A DNA stretch of 64,000 nucleotides from Streptomyces sp. Y2F8-2 (GTDB lineage Bacteria > Actinomycetota > Actinomycetes > Streptomycetales > Streptomycetaceae). The notes under the pieces were generated by a model. It made no database searches, was not told the DNA's origin, and saw only the letters and a program-made list of their open reading frames with translations. Below are positions 30,326-39,543 of this stretch, piece after piece (the first letter of the stretch is position 1; the number at the start of each line of letters is the position of its first letter). The position numbers and the translations under genes were made by a program. The stretch spans positions 310,001-374,000 of the forward strand of contig NZ_BNGS01000002.1 of the NCBI RefSeq assembly GCF_014905555.1. Direction: 5' to 3'.

Positions 30326-30766
30326 CTAGAGCTCCGCCACCTCGGCATACACCTGGGACAGCTCTGGGGCGCCCGTGGATGCCCAGGTGTGGCCGTCGGT
30401 GACCACGTCGATCTCGCGGCCCGAGGCCAGCCGGACGACGGGGTGGCCGTTGGGCCAGATCTCCCACGCGGCACCGGGGACCGTGCGCACGATGACCGTG
30501 CCCAGGTAGAGCCCCGCGTCGTTCCCGAGCCAGGGCAGGACCTCCTCGTCGTCGCGCCAGCGTGGCAGGAGCTGGTCGAGCGCCTCCAACGAGGCGGTGG
30601 AGTCGTCGAGTTCGACGCCCGCCTGCTCGGCGTGGGAACGCAGCAGCTCGCATTCGGACAGGAGTCCGGTGACAGCGTCCGCGTCGGCGTCACCGTCGGA
30701 GAACACCGCGACGCCCAAGGCGGGACCGCGTTTCTTGCGCCAGTTGCCCAGGAAGGAGATGTTCAT
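30326..30766 (-). CDS. DUF6278 family protein
   Basis: 146 residues, no signal peptide or membrane helix. Begins NISFLGNWRKKRGPALGVAV and contains ALDQLLPRWRDDEEVLPWLG, NDAGLYLGTVIVR and WEIWPNGHPVVRLASG, features of the DUF6278 proteins of Streptomyces. Function unknown. It is convergent with the TetR gene and stands alone, about 70 bp downstream of exonuclease III. Confidence 0.7.
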   Translation of the reverse strand: MNISFLGNWRKKRGPALGVAVFSDGDADADAVTGLLSECELLRSHAEQAGVELDDSTASLEALDQLLPRWRDDEEVLPWLGNDAGLYLGTVIVRTVPGAAWEIWPNGHPVVRLASGREIDVVTDGHTWASTGAPELSQVYAEVAEL

Positions 30767-30837
30767 ACGCCCAGCGTGACACCGGCGCGCTCCGAGACAC
30801 CACAGGCGCGCAGAGGCCGCCGTCACGCCCCTGGCGG

Positions 30838-31617
30838 CTACGGCTCCAGGTCCACCACCACCGGCGCGTGGTCCGAGGCGCCCTTGCCCTTGCGCTCCTC
30901 GCGGTCCACATAGGCGTCCTTGACCGCCTTCGCGAACGGCTTGTTGCCGTACACCAGGTCGATGCGCATACCGCGGTTCTTGGGGAAGCACAGCTGGCGG
31001 TAGTCCCAGTACGTGAACGGGTGCTCGTACTTCAGCGGGCGCGGCACCACGTCCTCCAGGCCCGCCTCGCGCAGGGAGGCCAGGGCCGCGCGCTCGGCCG
31101 GGGTGACATGGGTCGAGCCCTCGAAGGCCGCGATGTCGTAGACGTCGTCGTCCGTCGGCGCCACGTTGTAGTCGCCGAGCACCGCGAACGGGCGGCTGCC
31201 CGCGGCGTCGCCCGCGACGGCCGCCTTCAGCGCCTCGAACCACTGCAGCTTGTACGCGTAGTGCGGGTGGTCCACCTCGCGGCCGTTCGGCACGTACACC
31301 GACCAGACCCGGACCGGGCCGCAGGTCGCGGAGACGGCACGGGGCTCCTCGACGCCGTCGTAGCCGGGGTCGCCGGGCAGGCCCTTGACCACGTCCTCCA
31401 GGCCGACGCGGGAGAGCACCGCGACGCCGTTCCACCGGCCGTCCGCATGGACCGCAGCCTCGTAGCCCAGCTCGCGCAGCTGGTCGTACGGGAACTGCTC
31501 CTCGGCGATCTTGGCTTCCTGGAGGCAGAGCACGTCCGTGCCGCTGCTCTCCAGCCAGGCCAGGAGCCTCGGGAGGCGGGCGGTGATCGAGTTCACGTTC
31601 CAGGTCGCGATGCGCAT
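30838..31617 (-). CDS. xthA: Exodeoxyribonuclease III
   Basis: 259 residues, the normal family length. Endonuclease/exonuclease/phosphatase fold: MRIATWNVNSITARL (Asn ligand), CLQEAKI (metal Glu), SVYVPNG, GDYNVAPTDDD (Asp/Asn pair), FTYWDYR, MRIDLVYG and the closing GASDHAPVV with the catalytic His. It acts on abasic sites and 3' ends in base-excision repair in the cytoplasm. Confidence 0.93.
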   Translation of the reverse strand: MRIATWNVNSITARLPRLLAWLESSGTDVLCLQEAKIAEEQFPYDQLRELGYEAAVHADGRWNGVAVLSRVGLEDVVKGLPGDPGYDGVEEPRAVSATCGPVRVWSVYVPNGREVDHPHYAYKLQWFEALKAAVAGDAAGSRPFAVLGDYNVAPTDDDVYDIAAFEGSTHVTPAERAALASLREAGLEDVVPRPLKYEHPFTYWDYRQLCFPKNRGMRIDLVYGNKPFAKAVKDAYVDREERKGKGASDHAPVVVDLEP

Positions 31618-31684
31618 GCCTCACAACCTACCCGGCGGGTACGACAACCGGCCCCCGCCCTGTCTCCCGAGGCTTCCGCCCGCC

Positions 31685-32320
31685 TCAGACCTCCGCCGAC
31701 GCGCCCGGCGTCAGCCTCAGGTGCTCGGCTCCGCCCAGGGCGCCGATCTGGTTGTCGTAGATCGGACGGGCCAGGTCGGTCAGGAGCGCGTCGTGGATGT
31801 CGTACGCGCGCTGCGGCTTGACCTCACGGACGTACTCGATCACCTCGGCGATCTTGTTCCAGGGCGCCATCACCGGGAGCATCAGCGTCTCGACGGGGTG
31901 GTCGGGGACGGTGAGGGCGTCGCCGGGGTGGAAGACCTGGCCGCCGTCGATCAGATAGCCGACGTTCGTGATGCGCGGGATGTCCGGGTGGATCACGGCG
32001 TGCAGTTCGCCGTGCACCTGGACGTCGAAGCCCGCGGCGGTGAAGGTGTCACCGTGGCCGACGGTGTGCACACGGCCCGGGAAGGCCGCCGAGATCTGCT
32101 CGGCGACCGACTTCAGGGTCCAGATCTCGGCGCCCGGGTTGGCCTCCATGCCGGCCCGCAGCCGGTCCTCGTTGAAGTGGTCGAGGTGCTCGTGCGTGAC
32201 CAGGATGGCGTCCGCGCCGACCGCGGCGTCCTCCTCGCTGAACGTCCCGGGGTCGATGACGAGCGTCCGCCCGTCCTTCTCGAGACGGATGCAGGCGTGC
32301 GACTTCTTCGTGAGCTTCAT
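31685..32320 (-). CDS. UlaG-like metallo-beta-lactamase-fold hydrolase
   Basis: 211 residues. Metal motif THEHLDHFN (HxHxDH), further ligands in HGELHAVIHPD and HPGDAL. The compact length and the start MKLTKKSHACIRLEKDGRTL match small MBL-fold proteins related to UlaG and to the phospholipase NAPE-PLD. Substrate unknown. Lies 65 bp upstream of xthA and may be cotranscribed with it. Confidence 0.85.
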   Translation of the reverse strand: MKLTKKSHACIRLEKDGRTLVIDPGTFSEEDAAVGADAILVTHEHLDHFNEDRLRAGMEANPGAEIWTLKSVAEQISAAFPGRVHTVGHGDTFTAAGFDVQVHGELHAVIHPDIPRITNVGYLIDGGQVFHPGDALTVPDHPVETLMLPVMAPWNKIAEVIEYVREVKPQRAYDIHDALLTDLARPIYDNQIGALGGAEHLRLTPGASAEV

Positions 32321-32391
32321 GGTTCCATCCTGCCCTCGCCCCCGAGGGCGTGGGTCTGCGAAGGATGGTGTTCCTGGTACCCGGCTGGTGA

Positions 32392-33690
32392 TCACTCCTG
32401 CGGGGTCGTCTCCTCCTGGATGACCTGCTGCGCCACCTTGAAGGCACTGTTCGCGGCCGGTACGCCGCAGTAGACCGCGGCCTGGAGCAGCACTTCCCCG
32501 ATCTCGGCGGGGGTCAGGCCGTTGCGCAGGGCCGCCCGGGTGTGCGCGGCGAGCTCGTCCAGGTGGCCGCCCGCGACCAGCGCGGTGAGGGTGACACAGC
32601 TGCGGGTGCGCCGGTCGAGGCCGGGCCGGTTCCAGATCTCGCCCCACGCGTAGCGGGTGAGGAACTCCTGGAAGTCGCCGGAGAAGTCGTCCGCCGAGGC
32701 CAGGGCCCGGTCGACGTGCGCGTCGCCGAGCACCTCGCGGCGGATCTTGATCCCGGTGTCGTACGGATCGGGCCGGGCCGAGGGCTGGGGCGGGGCCGCG
32801 GCCGGGGCGATCTCGGCCACGGGGGCCACCGGCGGCGGCGCGACCGGCACCGGCTTCACCGGGGGCGTCGCGATCGCCGCCATCTGACCGGTGGTCGCGT
32901 CGAAGGCGGGCTGCCACGCGGTCACGAAGTGGTGGACGAGCAGGTCGGTGACCGCCGCGGGCTGTTCCACGGGCACCAGGTGGGAGGCGCCGGGGACGAC
33001 CGCGAGCCGGGCGTCCGGGATCCCGGCGACCAGGGTGCGCGCCTCGGCGGGTCCGGTGACCTGGTCCTCGGATCCGACGAGGACGAGGGTGGGCACGCCG
33101 ATACGGCCGAGCTCGGCGCGTACGTCGAAGGCGGCGAGCGCCTCGCAGGACGCGATGTAGCAGCCGGGGTCGGTGGTGCGGACCATCTGCACGGCCCACT
33201 CGGTGATCGCGGGCTGCGCTGCGGCGAACCCTCCGGTGAACCAGCGCTCCGGGGACGTGCGGGCGATCGGGTCGAGTCCGTTCGTCCGCACGATCACACC
33301 GCGCTGGCGGAACTCGTCCGCCGTGCCGAAACGGGGCGAGGCGGCGATCAGCACGAGCGAGGCGAGGCGCTCGGGGTGGCGCAGGGCCAGTTCGATGCCC
33401 ACGGCGCCGCCGAGGGCGCAGCCCGCGTAGCCGAAGCGCTGCACACCCAGCGCGTCCAGGGTGGCGAGCAGGCGGGTGGTGAGGTCGGCGACGGAACCCG
33501 CCGGGTGGGCGGGTGCGCCGCCGTGACCGGGCAGGTCGAAGCGGAAGACGCGCCACTGCTTGGCGAGCTCCGGAACCTGCCGGTCCCACATGTGCCATGT
33601 GGTACCCAGTGAGGGACCCAAGATCAGGACCGGAGCGTCTTCTGGCCCGTCAAAGCGGTATTGCAGGGTGTTCGGGGGTGTCTCACTCAC
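32392..33690 (-). CDS. pcaL: PcaL: 3-oxoadipate enol-lactonase / 4-carboxymuconolactone decarboxylase fusion
   Basis: 432 residues. Residues 1-260 are an alpha/beta hydrolase (PcaD part), about 265-310 a Pro/Ala linker, and the rest a carboxymuconolactone decarboxylase (DPYDTGIKIRREVLGDAHVD, CVTLTALVAGG, HTRAALRNGLT). The fusion catalyses two steps of the protocatechuate branch of the beta-ketoadipate pathway. The nucleophile elbow reads GYAGCALGG, so Ala92 stands where Ser is usual, while the acid (GSEDQVTGP) and His (GASHLVPVE) are kept. No other pca genes are nearby. The GTG at 33690 follows GAGAGGG. Its promoter region is cut by the IS110-type element. Confidence 0.85.
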   Translation of the reverse strand: MSETPPNTLQYRFDGPEDAPVLILGPSLGTTWHMWDRQVPELAKQWRVFRFDLPGHGGAPAHPAGSVADLTTRLLATLDALGVQRFGYAGCALGGAVGIELALRHPERLASLVLIAASPRFGTADEFRQRGVIVRTNGLDPIARTSPERWFTGGFAAAQPAITEWAVQMVRTTDPGCYIASCEALAAFDVRAELGRIGVPTLVLVGSEDQVTGPAEARTLVAGIPDARLAVVPGASHLVPVEQPAAVTDLLVHHFVTAWQPAFDATTGQMAAIATPPVKPVPVAPPPVAPVAEIAPAAAPPQPSARPDPYDTGIKIRREVLGDAHVDRALASADDFSGDFQEFLTRYAWGEIWNRPGLDRRTRSCVTLTALVAGGHLDELAAHTRAALRNGLTPAEIGEVLLQAAVYCGVPAANSAFKVAQQVIQEETTPQE

Positions 33691-33715
33691 GCCCCAGACC
33701 CTCTCACGTCTCACG
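33588..33715. repeat. 128-bp direct repeat, left copy (pcaL 5' end)
   Basis: This segment (the first 34 codons of pcaL plus 25 bp upstream) recurs in the same orientation at 54618-54745 without gaps and with eight mismatches (94% identical). The repeat stops exactly where the IS110-type sequence begins on the right of this copy. Confidence 0.9.
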
Positions 33716-34820
33716 GACGCCCCTATAACGGGGGATCGATGGATACCGCTCTGACCAGGTTGAAGACCTCTCGGGCGGCATATCGCTTGAGGCATCGGAT
33801 GATCTCGCGTCGGGTCTTGCCTTCCTGGGTGCGGCGTTCGTAGTACGCCTGGGTGCGGGGGTCGTGGCGCAGCCGGGTGAACACGATGCGGTGCAGGGCC
33901 GCGTTCGCCCGGCGGTCGCCGCCGTGGTTGAGCCGGCGCGTGCTCCGCCGGCCGGAGGAGTACTCGATGGGGCTGACTCCGCAAAGGGCAGCAAAGGACG
34001 CCTCAGTGTTCAGTCGCTCGGGATTGTCTCCCATGGTGATCAGGAGAGTGACGGCGCTGTCCGGGCCGATGCCCACTGGCGCGAGCAGTTGCGGGGCGTG
34101 GCGTTCGACGAGCCGGGTCAGGCGCTGGTTCAGCTCGTCGATCTGAGCGGTGAGCTGCTCGATGCGCTCGGCGAGCATGCGCAACGTCAGGTGGGTGGCT
34201 TGGGTCACCGCGTCCTCGTCTTCCCCACCGTCGGGTGGGCCGAGGCGTGCGCAGGTGCGGAACAGCTCGCGGTTGCCCAGGCTGGACAGTCGTTCCCGCA
34301 GGGCGGGATCGGCGATGACCAGGACGGCCTTGAGCTGGTTGATCGCCTGGGTACGGGCCTTGACCGCGGAGTCCTTGGCGAGCTTGAAGATCCGGGCGCT
34401 GTGCACCGGACCGTCGCCGGACTTGGCCCGGGCCCGGGTGCGGCCACTGAACACGGCCCGCGCGGCGGCCTGCGCGTCGAGCGAATCCGACTTCCCCAGC
34501 AGCCGGCGGGCCGAGCGGTCGGGGCGGTTCACTTCGTACACCTCGACCTGCTGCGCTAGCAGGTAGCGGGACAGGCCCGCGCCGAAGGTGCCGGTGCCCT
34601 CCACACCGGCCCGACGCACCGTCCCCCGCTTGCGGGCCCAGACGAGCAGCCGGCGGTAGCCGGCCGCCGTCGCCGGAAAGGACTCGGTACCCAGAACCTT
34701 CCCCAGCGAGGACACCACGGCGGCGACATGGACCTCGCCGTGCGTGTCCACGCCCAGGACGACCTCACCCCGAACAGGAGGATCCGCGCTGGAGGAGGTG
34801 CTGTGCTGTCTGGTCGTCAT
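33716..34820 (-). mobile_element. IS110-family insertion sequence (right end precise, left end not located)
   Basis: The right boundary is put at 33716, where similarity to the 54.6-kb pcaL copy breaks off. The element carries one transposase gene. IS110 elements lack classical terminal inverted repeats, and I could not fix the far end, which lies somewhere in the non-coding stretch 34821-35505. Confidence 0.65.
33723..34820 (-). CDS. IS110-family transposase (DEDD type)
   Basis: 365 residues. The N-terminal RuvC-like DEDD domain shows VLGVDTHGEVHVAAVV (first Asp), RRAGVEGTGTFG (Glu) and LLGKSDSLDAQAAARAV (the DD pair). The C-terminal Tnp_20 domain has ALCGVSPIEYSSGRRSTRRL, with the serine that IS110 recombinases use, and NHGGDRRANAALHRIV. 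GGAGG precedes the ATG by nine bases. The frame is full length with no visible defect, so it may be active. IS110 enzymes are guided by a bridge RNA encoded in the element's non-coding end. Confidence 0.9.
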   Translation of the reverse strand: MTTRQHSTSSSADPPVRGEVVLGVDTHGEVHVAAVVSSLGKVLGTESFPATAAGYRRLLVWARKRGTVRRAGVEGTGTFGAGLSRYLLAQQVEVYEVNRPDRSARRLLGKSDSLDAQAAARAVFSGRTRARAKSGDGPVHSARIFKLAKDSAVKARTQAINQLKAVLVIADPALRERLSSLGNRELFRTCARLGPPDGGEDEDAVTQATHLTLRMLAERIEQLTAQIDELNQRLTRLVERHAPQLLAPVGIGPDSAVTLLITMGDNPERLNTEASFAALCGVSPIEYSSGRRSTRRLNHGGDRRANAALHRIVFTRLRHDPRTQAYYERRTQEGKTRREIIRCLKRYAAREVFNLVRAVSIDPPL

Positions 34821-35505
34821 GGTGTTTGGCCTCCCGCGTGGTGACCTGCTGGGCGGATGGCACCGGCCCGCTCGGGCGGTCTGAACCGTGATGGCGCCTG
34901 GAACTCGGCAAGGCCCCTATTGGGACACGCCCTGTGGCTCGGTGACAGCAGAAGCCAGCCCGCAACGACGGTCGACAAGCCTGTGACTGGACACTTCGGT
35001 CAAAGATCTCAAGAGTCAGACCCCCGTCCGGGACGGCATCGCGCAACCGTCCCATCGATCCCGGCGTATCGGCACCTACCGACCACAGCCGGATGGCTTC
35101 GCCCGAACCAATGCCCAACCTGGCCGGAGCAGGCTGAGAATGAGTTGACTCCCCGCCCACTCGCGACCGGCAATGACGGACAGCCTGTGACCCGCCTTAC
35201 TGGTCGCCCTCCATCAGCCATCGCACGAACGGCTTCGAGCCCTCATTCTGGTGCACGGTTGTCCGCAAGTCATGGAGCGGGCTGCCAAAGAGACGGCCTA
35301 GCAACTCGGCAAGAGCACCGGCGAGTGCTGGGCGGCGGCCAAGAGCGGCCGGTGTCGGCCGGTCAGTCGGGAACAGGCGCTGGATGCCCAGCGGCAGAAC
35401 GTGGCGCCGTGCATCCACTGCGGACCGGATACGGAACTCGGCCTACTCGAGTAACGGGGAACCAGCAGCACCGCACGAAGGGGCGCCCGCGTGGAAGGCA
35501 TGGCG
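34821..35505. other. Non-coding region upstream of the IS110 transposase
   Basis: 685 bp without a recognisable gene. The part nearest the transposase (about 34821-35150) would contain the left end of the element and, by analogy with characterised IS110 members, the bridge RNA. I see GC-rich inverted stretches but cannot draw a reliable fold by eye. The part beyond 35170 looks like decayed coding DNA without a nameable product. Confidence 0.4.
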
Positions 35506-35600
35506 CATGTGGGCGCTGCCGGACCCGATGCTCGCGGCCCCCGTCTCCGACCCGGCGCCGCCCGATGGGTGGGCCGCCGAGGAGAAGTGGGACGGTTCTC
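35506..35600 (+). pseudogene. ATP-dependent DNA ligase, 5' fragment
   Basis: The plus-strand frame reads MWALPDPMLAAPVSDPAPPD then GWAAEEKWDG, the start of actinobacterial LigC/LigD-type ATP-dependent ligases, where KWDG is the nucleotidyl-transfer motif with the AMP-accepting lysine. The reading stops being ligase-like right after KWDG. The continuation is found at 37056, on the far side of the PP2C phosphatase gene. Confidence 0.75.
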
Positions 35601-35646
35601 CAGACACCTCGTGATGTCTCATTCGCGTTGGCACCGTTCAGCTAGG

Positions 35647-36882
35647 TCACGACTGGTCCTTCGTGCGTGCGGCTGAGGCTTGCCCGGTGTCTGCGCCGGT
35701 GCTGACGTGCCGCTGGGTCTCCTGGGGGCCGTGCCAGTCCAGGCAGACGGCGGTGGCATCGTCTCCGAGCCGGCCGTCGGCGGCGTCCCGGACCGCGGAC
35801 GTCAGCGACAGTGCGGTCTCCCTCGGGTGCAAATTCCGGGTGCGCGCCAGCAGGGCGGGCAGGTCGACCTTCTCTCCGTGACGTTCGAGCATGCCGTCGG
35901 TGAACATGAGCAGACGGTCACCGGGCCGCAGGTCGAGGTCCTGCACACGGTACGGGTGGGGAGTCAGCTCAGACAGCCCGAAGGGATGGTCCACCTCGCA
36001 GGTGATCGTCTCCACAGCCCCGTCGCGCATGCGCAGCGGCCAGGGATGACCGGCGTTGACGAATTGGGCCCGCCCGGTATGGAGATTGATGCGCAGGAGC
36101 TGCCCGGTGGCATGACCGTGGCCGTGTTCGATCAGTGCCTGGTCTGCCCGGTGGGCCTGTTCGCCCAGGCCAGTGCCCGCACGGCGGGCACCGCGCAGGG
36201 CGCCCACCAGGACCGTGGCGGCCAGGGCGGAATCCATGTCGTGGCCCATGGGATCGGTCACCGACACGTGCAAGGTGTCGCGGTCCACGGTGTAGTCGAA
36301 GGTGTCGCCGCTGAGGTCCTCGGAGGGCTCCAGGTTCCCGCACAGGGTGAACTGTGCGGCCTCGCACGACAGCGACAGGGGCAGCAGCTGGTACTGGATT
36401 TCAGCTGCCAGGGTGGCCGGCTTGGAGCGTTTGCCCCAGGTGTAGAGATCGGTGAAGCGGCCGTTGGCGATCACGATGTAGGCCAGGATGTGGGCGGCTT
36501 CCCCGACTGCGTCGAGCACGTCCTCGCCAGGGCCGGTCGGCAGGAGCAGTTCCAGCAGCCCGATCGCATCCCCGCGGTTGGTGACGGGCACGATCACCCG
36601 CTGTCCCTCGCCGGTCGCGTCCTGATACAGGCGCTGGGTACGGATCACCTCCTCGTAGACGCTGCCGAACAGGGGAATCCGCTCGGCCTGCCGCCCACCC
36701 TGAGTGGGAGCGGTGGACAGCCGAGCCACCGCCTTCCCCGTCAGGTCCACGATGAGGAAAGAGACCTTCGTGGCCTCGAAACGCCGCCGCAGGTCCTCCG
36801 CGATCACGTCGACGGCGTCCGCCGGCGCCGCTGTCTCCGCTGCCGTCAGCAATCGGGTGAGCCCACTCTGTCGACCACTCAC
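35647..36882 (-). CDS. GAF-PP2C (SpoIIE-type) serine phosphatase
   Basis: 411 residues from the GTG at 36882 (GGAAGGG nine bases upstream; a GTG at 36900 is the alternative). Residues about 10-150 form a GAF-like sensor, and 165-390 a SpoIIE-type PP2C domain: [71 protein letters not shown] and [10 protein letters not shown]. Such phosphatases dephosphorylate anti-anti-sigma factors. The C-terminal tail is charged. The gene lies inside a broken DNA ligase gene, on the opposite strand. Closely related in layout to the phosphatase at 44414. Confidence 0.88.
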   Translation of the reverse strand: MSGRQSGLTRLLTAAETAAPADAVDVIAEDLRRRFEATKVSFLIVDLTGKAVARLSTAPTQGGRQAERIPLFGSVYEEVIRTQRLYQDATGEGQRVIVPVTNRGDAIGLLELLLPTGPGEDVLDAVGEAAHILAYIVIANGRFTDLYTWGKRSKPATLAAEIQYQLLPLSLSCEAAQFTLCGNLEPSEDLSGDTFDYTVDRDTLHVSVTDPMGHDMDSALAATVLVGALRGARRAGTGLGEQAHRADQALIEHGHGHATGQLLRINLHTGRAQFVNAGHPWPLRMRDGAVETITCEVDHPFGLSELTPHPYRVQDLDLRPGDRLLMFTDGMLERHGEKVDLPALLARTRNLHPRETALSLTSAVRDAADGRLGDDATAVCLDWHGPQETQRHVSTGADTGQASAARTKDQS

Positions 36883-37055
36883 GACCGCAGTCCCTTCCAC
36901 AGCCCCCCACCAGCTTGGTAATCGCCGCAGTGAGCGTCAATCCGTGAACAATCACGCTCCGGCATTCGCCCGCGGACGCGGCCGCCACGGCTGCTCTGTA
37001 CAAAAGCGGCTCGACGGGCCCATGTCTTAGGAGACACGCCAGAGTCTGGATAACG

Positions 37056-37480
37056 ATGGCTGGAGAGCGCTGCTCTCTCTGGATGCCGGGCGTTTGGTGT
37101 TGCGCTCGCGCAGGGACAGGAACCTCGCACCCTCCTTCCCCGAGGTTCGTTCCGGGCACGGTCCAGCTGCCGACGCGACGGCCCTGGACGGCGAGCTGGT
37201 CGTACGGGAAATCCAGCAGGCTCGCCTTCGAGCGACTCCAGGGTCGCCTCCAGCGGCGCGGTGCCGGCGCTGCCCGGCTCGCCGAGCAGTGGCCCGCCCA
37301 CTTCGTCGCCTTCGACTTGTTGCGCCCGGCGGGCACCGACACGACCAGATGGCCGTACGCGGGCGCCGCAGGGCTGCTCTGGAACGCCTCTTTGCCGAAC
37401 AGAACCTCACCGCGCCGTGGGCGCTGTGCCCGTCGTTCCCGCTGACCTGGGGATTCACGAAACTGCGGACAGAGCCCTGA
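37056..37480 (+). pseudogene. ATP-dependent DNA ligase, middle fragment with frameshifts
   Basis: Reads DGWRALLSLDAGRLVLRSRR, ATALDGELVV, then after a frameshift near 37210 RLAFERLQGRLQRRGAGAAR and EQWPAHFVAFDLLR, and after another near 37360 RRAALERLFAEQNLTAPWAL. All belong to the adenylation domain of the ligase begun at 35506. At least two frameshifts and loss of the C-terminal half show that the gene is dead. Confidence 0.75.
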
Positions 37481-38471
37481 AAACGGCCAGGGCTACTTGT
37501 CGCCCGAGCCGGACGGGAGCCGACCCGCAGGTCCACCGCGGCCCGGTCCGTGAGGCGGGGAGCAAGGCTGCGGCTCAACCGGGCGAGGGCCTCGTCCACC
37601 TCCAGAGTCTGACCGAGCACGTCACGTCGGGACCAGCCGTCCGTCACCACGCAGGCACCTGTCGTCGTCCCCGCGTGCCGCACGCCTCTCGGCCGGCGCC
37701 CACAACAGCGGGCAGCGCTCCCGCGGGATGAGGGCACCTCCCGGGTCACGATGGCACAGATCGTGCGTGGAACTCCCCGTCGCCACCCGCCACACCAACG
37801 GCGGGGCCATGGGCGCCATCGCGGGGCGCCGTCACTGCGGTCACGTCAGCGGCTCCCCCGGCTCGTTGGCTGAACCGGAGGAGCCTGAGTCGAGCCGGCC
37901 CCATGGATGCGCTGCTGAACGCGGCCCACCTCCGGGTCCCCCTCCCGAGTCCCCCGCACCCGAATGCCTGCCGCGATGTCCGACAGGCGCTCAATCGGAG
38001 CCGCGACCGGTCGTGCGCAGAACCCCGGGAGGAGGGGATGCTCTGGGACGCCACGATCAGGACGTCTTTTTCCGGCTGCGGTTGATGCACTCCGAACGCA
38101 CGGCCGTCCGCGTCGGCACCGGAGAGCCTCGAACCGACTCTGAAGACGGTCAGCCGAGCCAGGACGACACCACCCGGCCTCGTGATCCTGCCCCGGCGTC
38201 TGGTGGTCGAGCAGTCCTTCGCCCGATCAGGCGCGCCCGCAGGCACCGCGACCATGGACGGAACATCCCTCGATCCGAGCGGTACTGATCGTCGCAGGGC
38301 AGGGCCCACCGTCATGGCCGAGTTGAACCCTGAGTGAGCTCCGCTCCAACGGCCGCTGCGCGCCGTGGAACGGGATGCACGAAAACGGCAACCTGGGGTA
38401 ATAGTCGAACTGTCGTCCTCGCAATTCCGTACGGCACCGGCGACCCGGACGGGAAACCCGAGGTCTGGGAT
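37481..38471. other. Decayed stretch with a possible phosphatase remnant
   Basis: About 990 bp without an intact gene. On the minus strand, 37510-37640 reads LGQTLEVDEALARLSRSLAP then RLTDRAAVDLRVGS, resembling the entry of the GAF domain in PP2C phosphatases; the rest of that gene is not recognisable. The segment 38390-38470 must hold the promoter of the ANTAR gene. Confidence 0.45.
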
Positions 38472-38825
38472 GTGACCATGATGGAAGACTCTTCGAACGG
38501 CACCCCGATGCGGCTCGAGGGGCACTTGGTTCCGGCACGGACACCGCTCCTGAACAAGATCAGCGAGTTGCAGACGGAAATCGGTCAGCTGCAGGAGGCC
38601 GTCGTCTCCCACACCGTGGTGGACCAAGCGATCGGTGTGGTCATCACCCTCGGTGGCCTGCGTCCCGAGCAGGGCTTCCAACTGCTACGAGAGGTCTCAC
38701 AGCACACCAATACAAAACTGCGGCAGGTCTCCGAACTGATCGTGGAGTGGGTACACAGCGAACAGCTGCCCGATGAGATCCGCACCTCCCTGGACAAGGC
38801 ACTGGCCACCGCACGGTCCATCTGA
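38472..38825 (+). CDS. ANTAR-domain RNA-binding antiterminator protein, copy 1
   Basis: 117 residues from the GTG at 38472, eight bases behind GAGG; ATG codons at 38478 and 38481 are alternatives. A short coiled coil (LLNKISELQTEIGQLQEAVV) leads into the ANTAR domain (VVDQAIGVVITLGGLRPEQG, FQLLREVSQHTNTKLRQVSE). ANTAR domains bind paired RNA hairpins and prevent termination. There is no GAF or receiver sensor, so it is a truncated architecture as often seen in Streptomyces. Shares the ...LREVSQHTNTKL block with the copy at 58988-59317. Confidence 0.82.
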   Translation: MTMMEDSSNGTPMRLEGHLVPARTPLLNKISELQTEIGQLQEAVVSHTVVDQAIGVVITLGGLRPEQGFQLLREVSQHTNTKLRQVSELIVEWVHSEQLPDEIRTSLDKALATARSI

Positions 38826-38989
38826 ACGCAGCACAGCTCTGCCGCCCGCGTTCCGAGCCGGACGGCAGGGCGGGCGGACGAGTTGAATGCCAGCTCACTT
38901 CCGAACCCGCACGCGACGCGACCTCCGCTCAACGCGTCCCGGAACCCATCTGACCAAAACGTCGCACGCCAGACTTACCGGCGGTCGCT

Positions 38990-39445
38990 GATGACGCACG
39001 CTCCGGAGCACTCGCCGGCGTGCCCGCAAGGGCCCCACGATCACGGAGTCTCCCCCGAGTCGCGCGAACGGTTGCGTGGTTGCCGTGTGCAGCGGATCGG
39101 ACGCCTCCTGCGCGGCCGGCAGCCGCCCGGCCGACAACAGGAGCGGGCCGGCGCCGCGAAGCACCCGGGACAGCGGGCCCGTCGCCGTCTCCGGCACCGG
39201 CGGCAACGGTCCCGTCAGGCCGGTCAGGGCCGCGTCGGGGTCAAACAGACCCGCTCGGCGGCGCCGTCCTCGTCCACCAGACCGGCCGCGGACCAGTCGG
39301 CCAGTCCCGGCGCCAGCACGCGGCACACCCGTCTGAGCCCCTCGACCGCGTCCAGCGTGCTCGACAGCGCCGCCGCGCTCCGGGTGGCGAACGCCAGCCG
39401 GTCGAGCGCCGCTCGCAGCGCCGCGTCCGCGTCATCCTCGTCCAT
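38990..39445 (-). pseudogene. GAF/PP2C phosphatase, N-terminal remnant with frameshift
   Basis: From an ATG at 39445 the frame reads RLAFATRSAAALSSTLDAVE and VLAPGLADWSAAGLVDEDGA, then stops at 39224. The adjacent frame continues with FDPDAALTGLTGPLPPVPET, ATGPLSRVLRGAGPLLL and ARLGGDSVIVGPLRARRRVL, the GAF domain of SpoIIE-type phosphatases. One frameshift near 39235 and loss of the catalytic domain make it a pseudogene. No PP2C motifs are found downstream. Confidence 0.7.
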
Positions 39446-39543
39446 GGCGACCACCTGCCCGCCTGGGGGCTCTACGGCCGCTTCCGCCCTGGGAAACCAG
39501 CTTGCCGAACGACGGTTCGCGGGGCCTGTGCCCGCGCCGCCGC

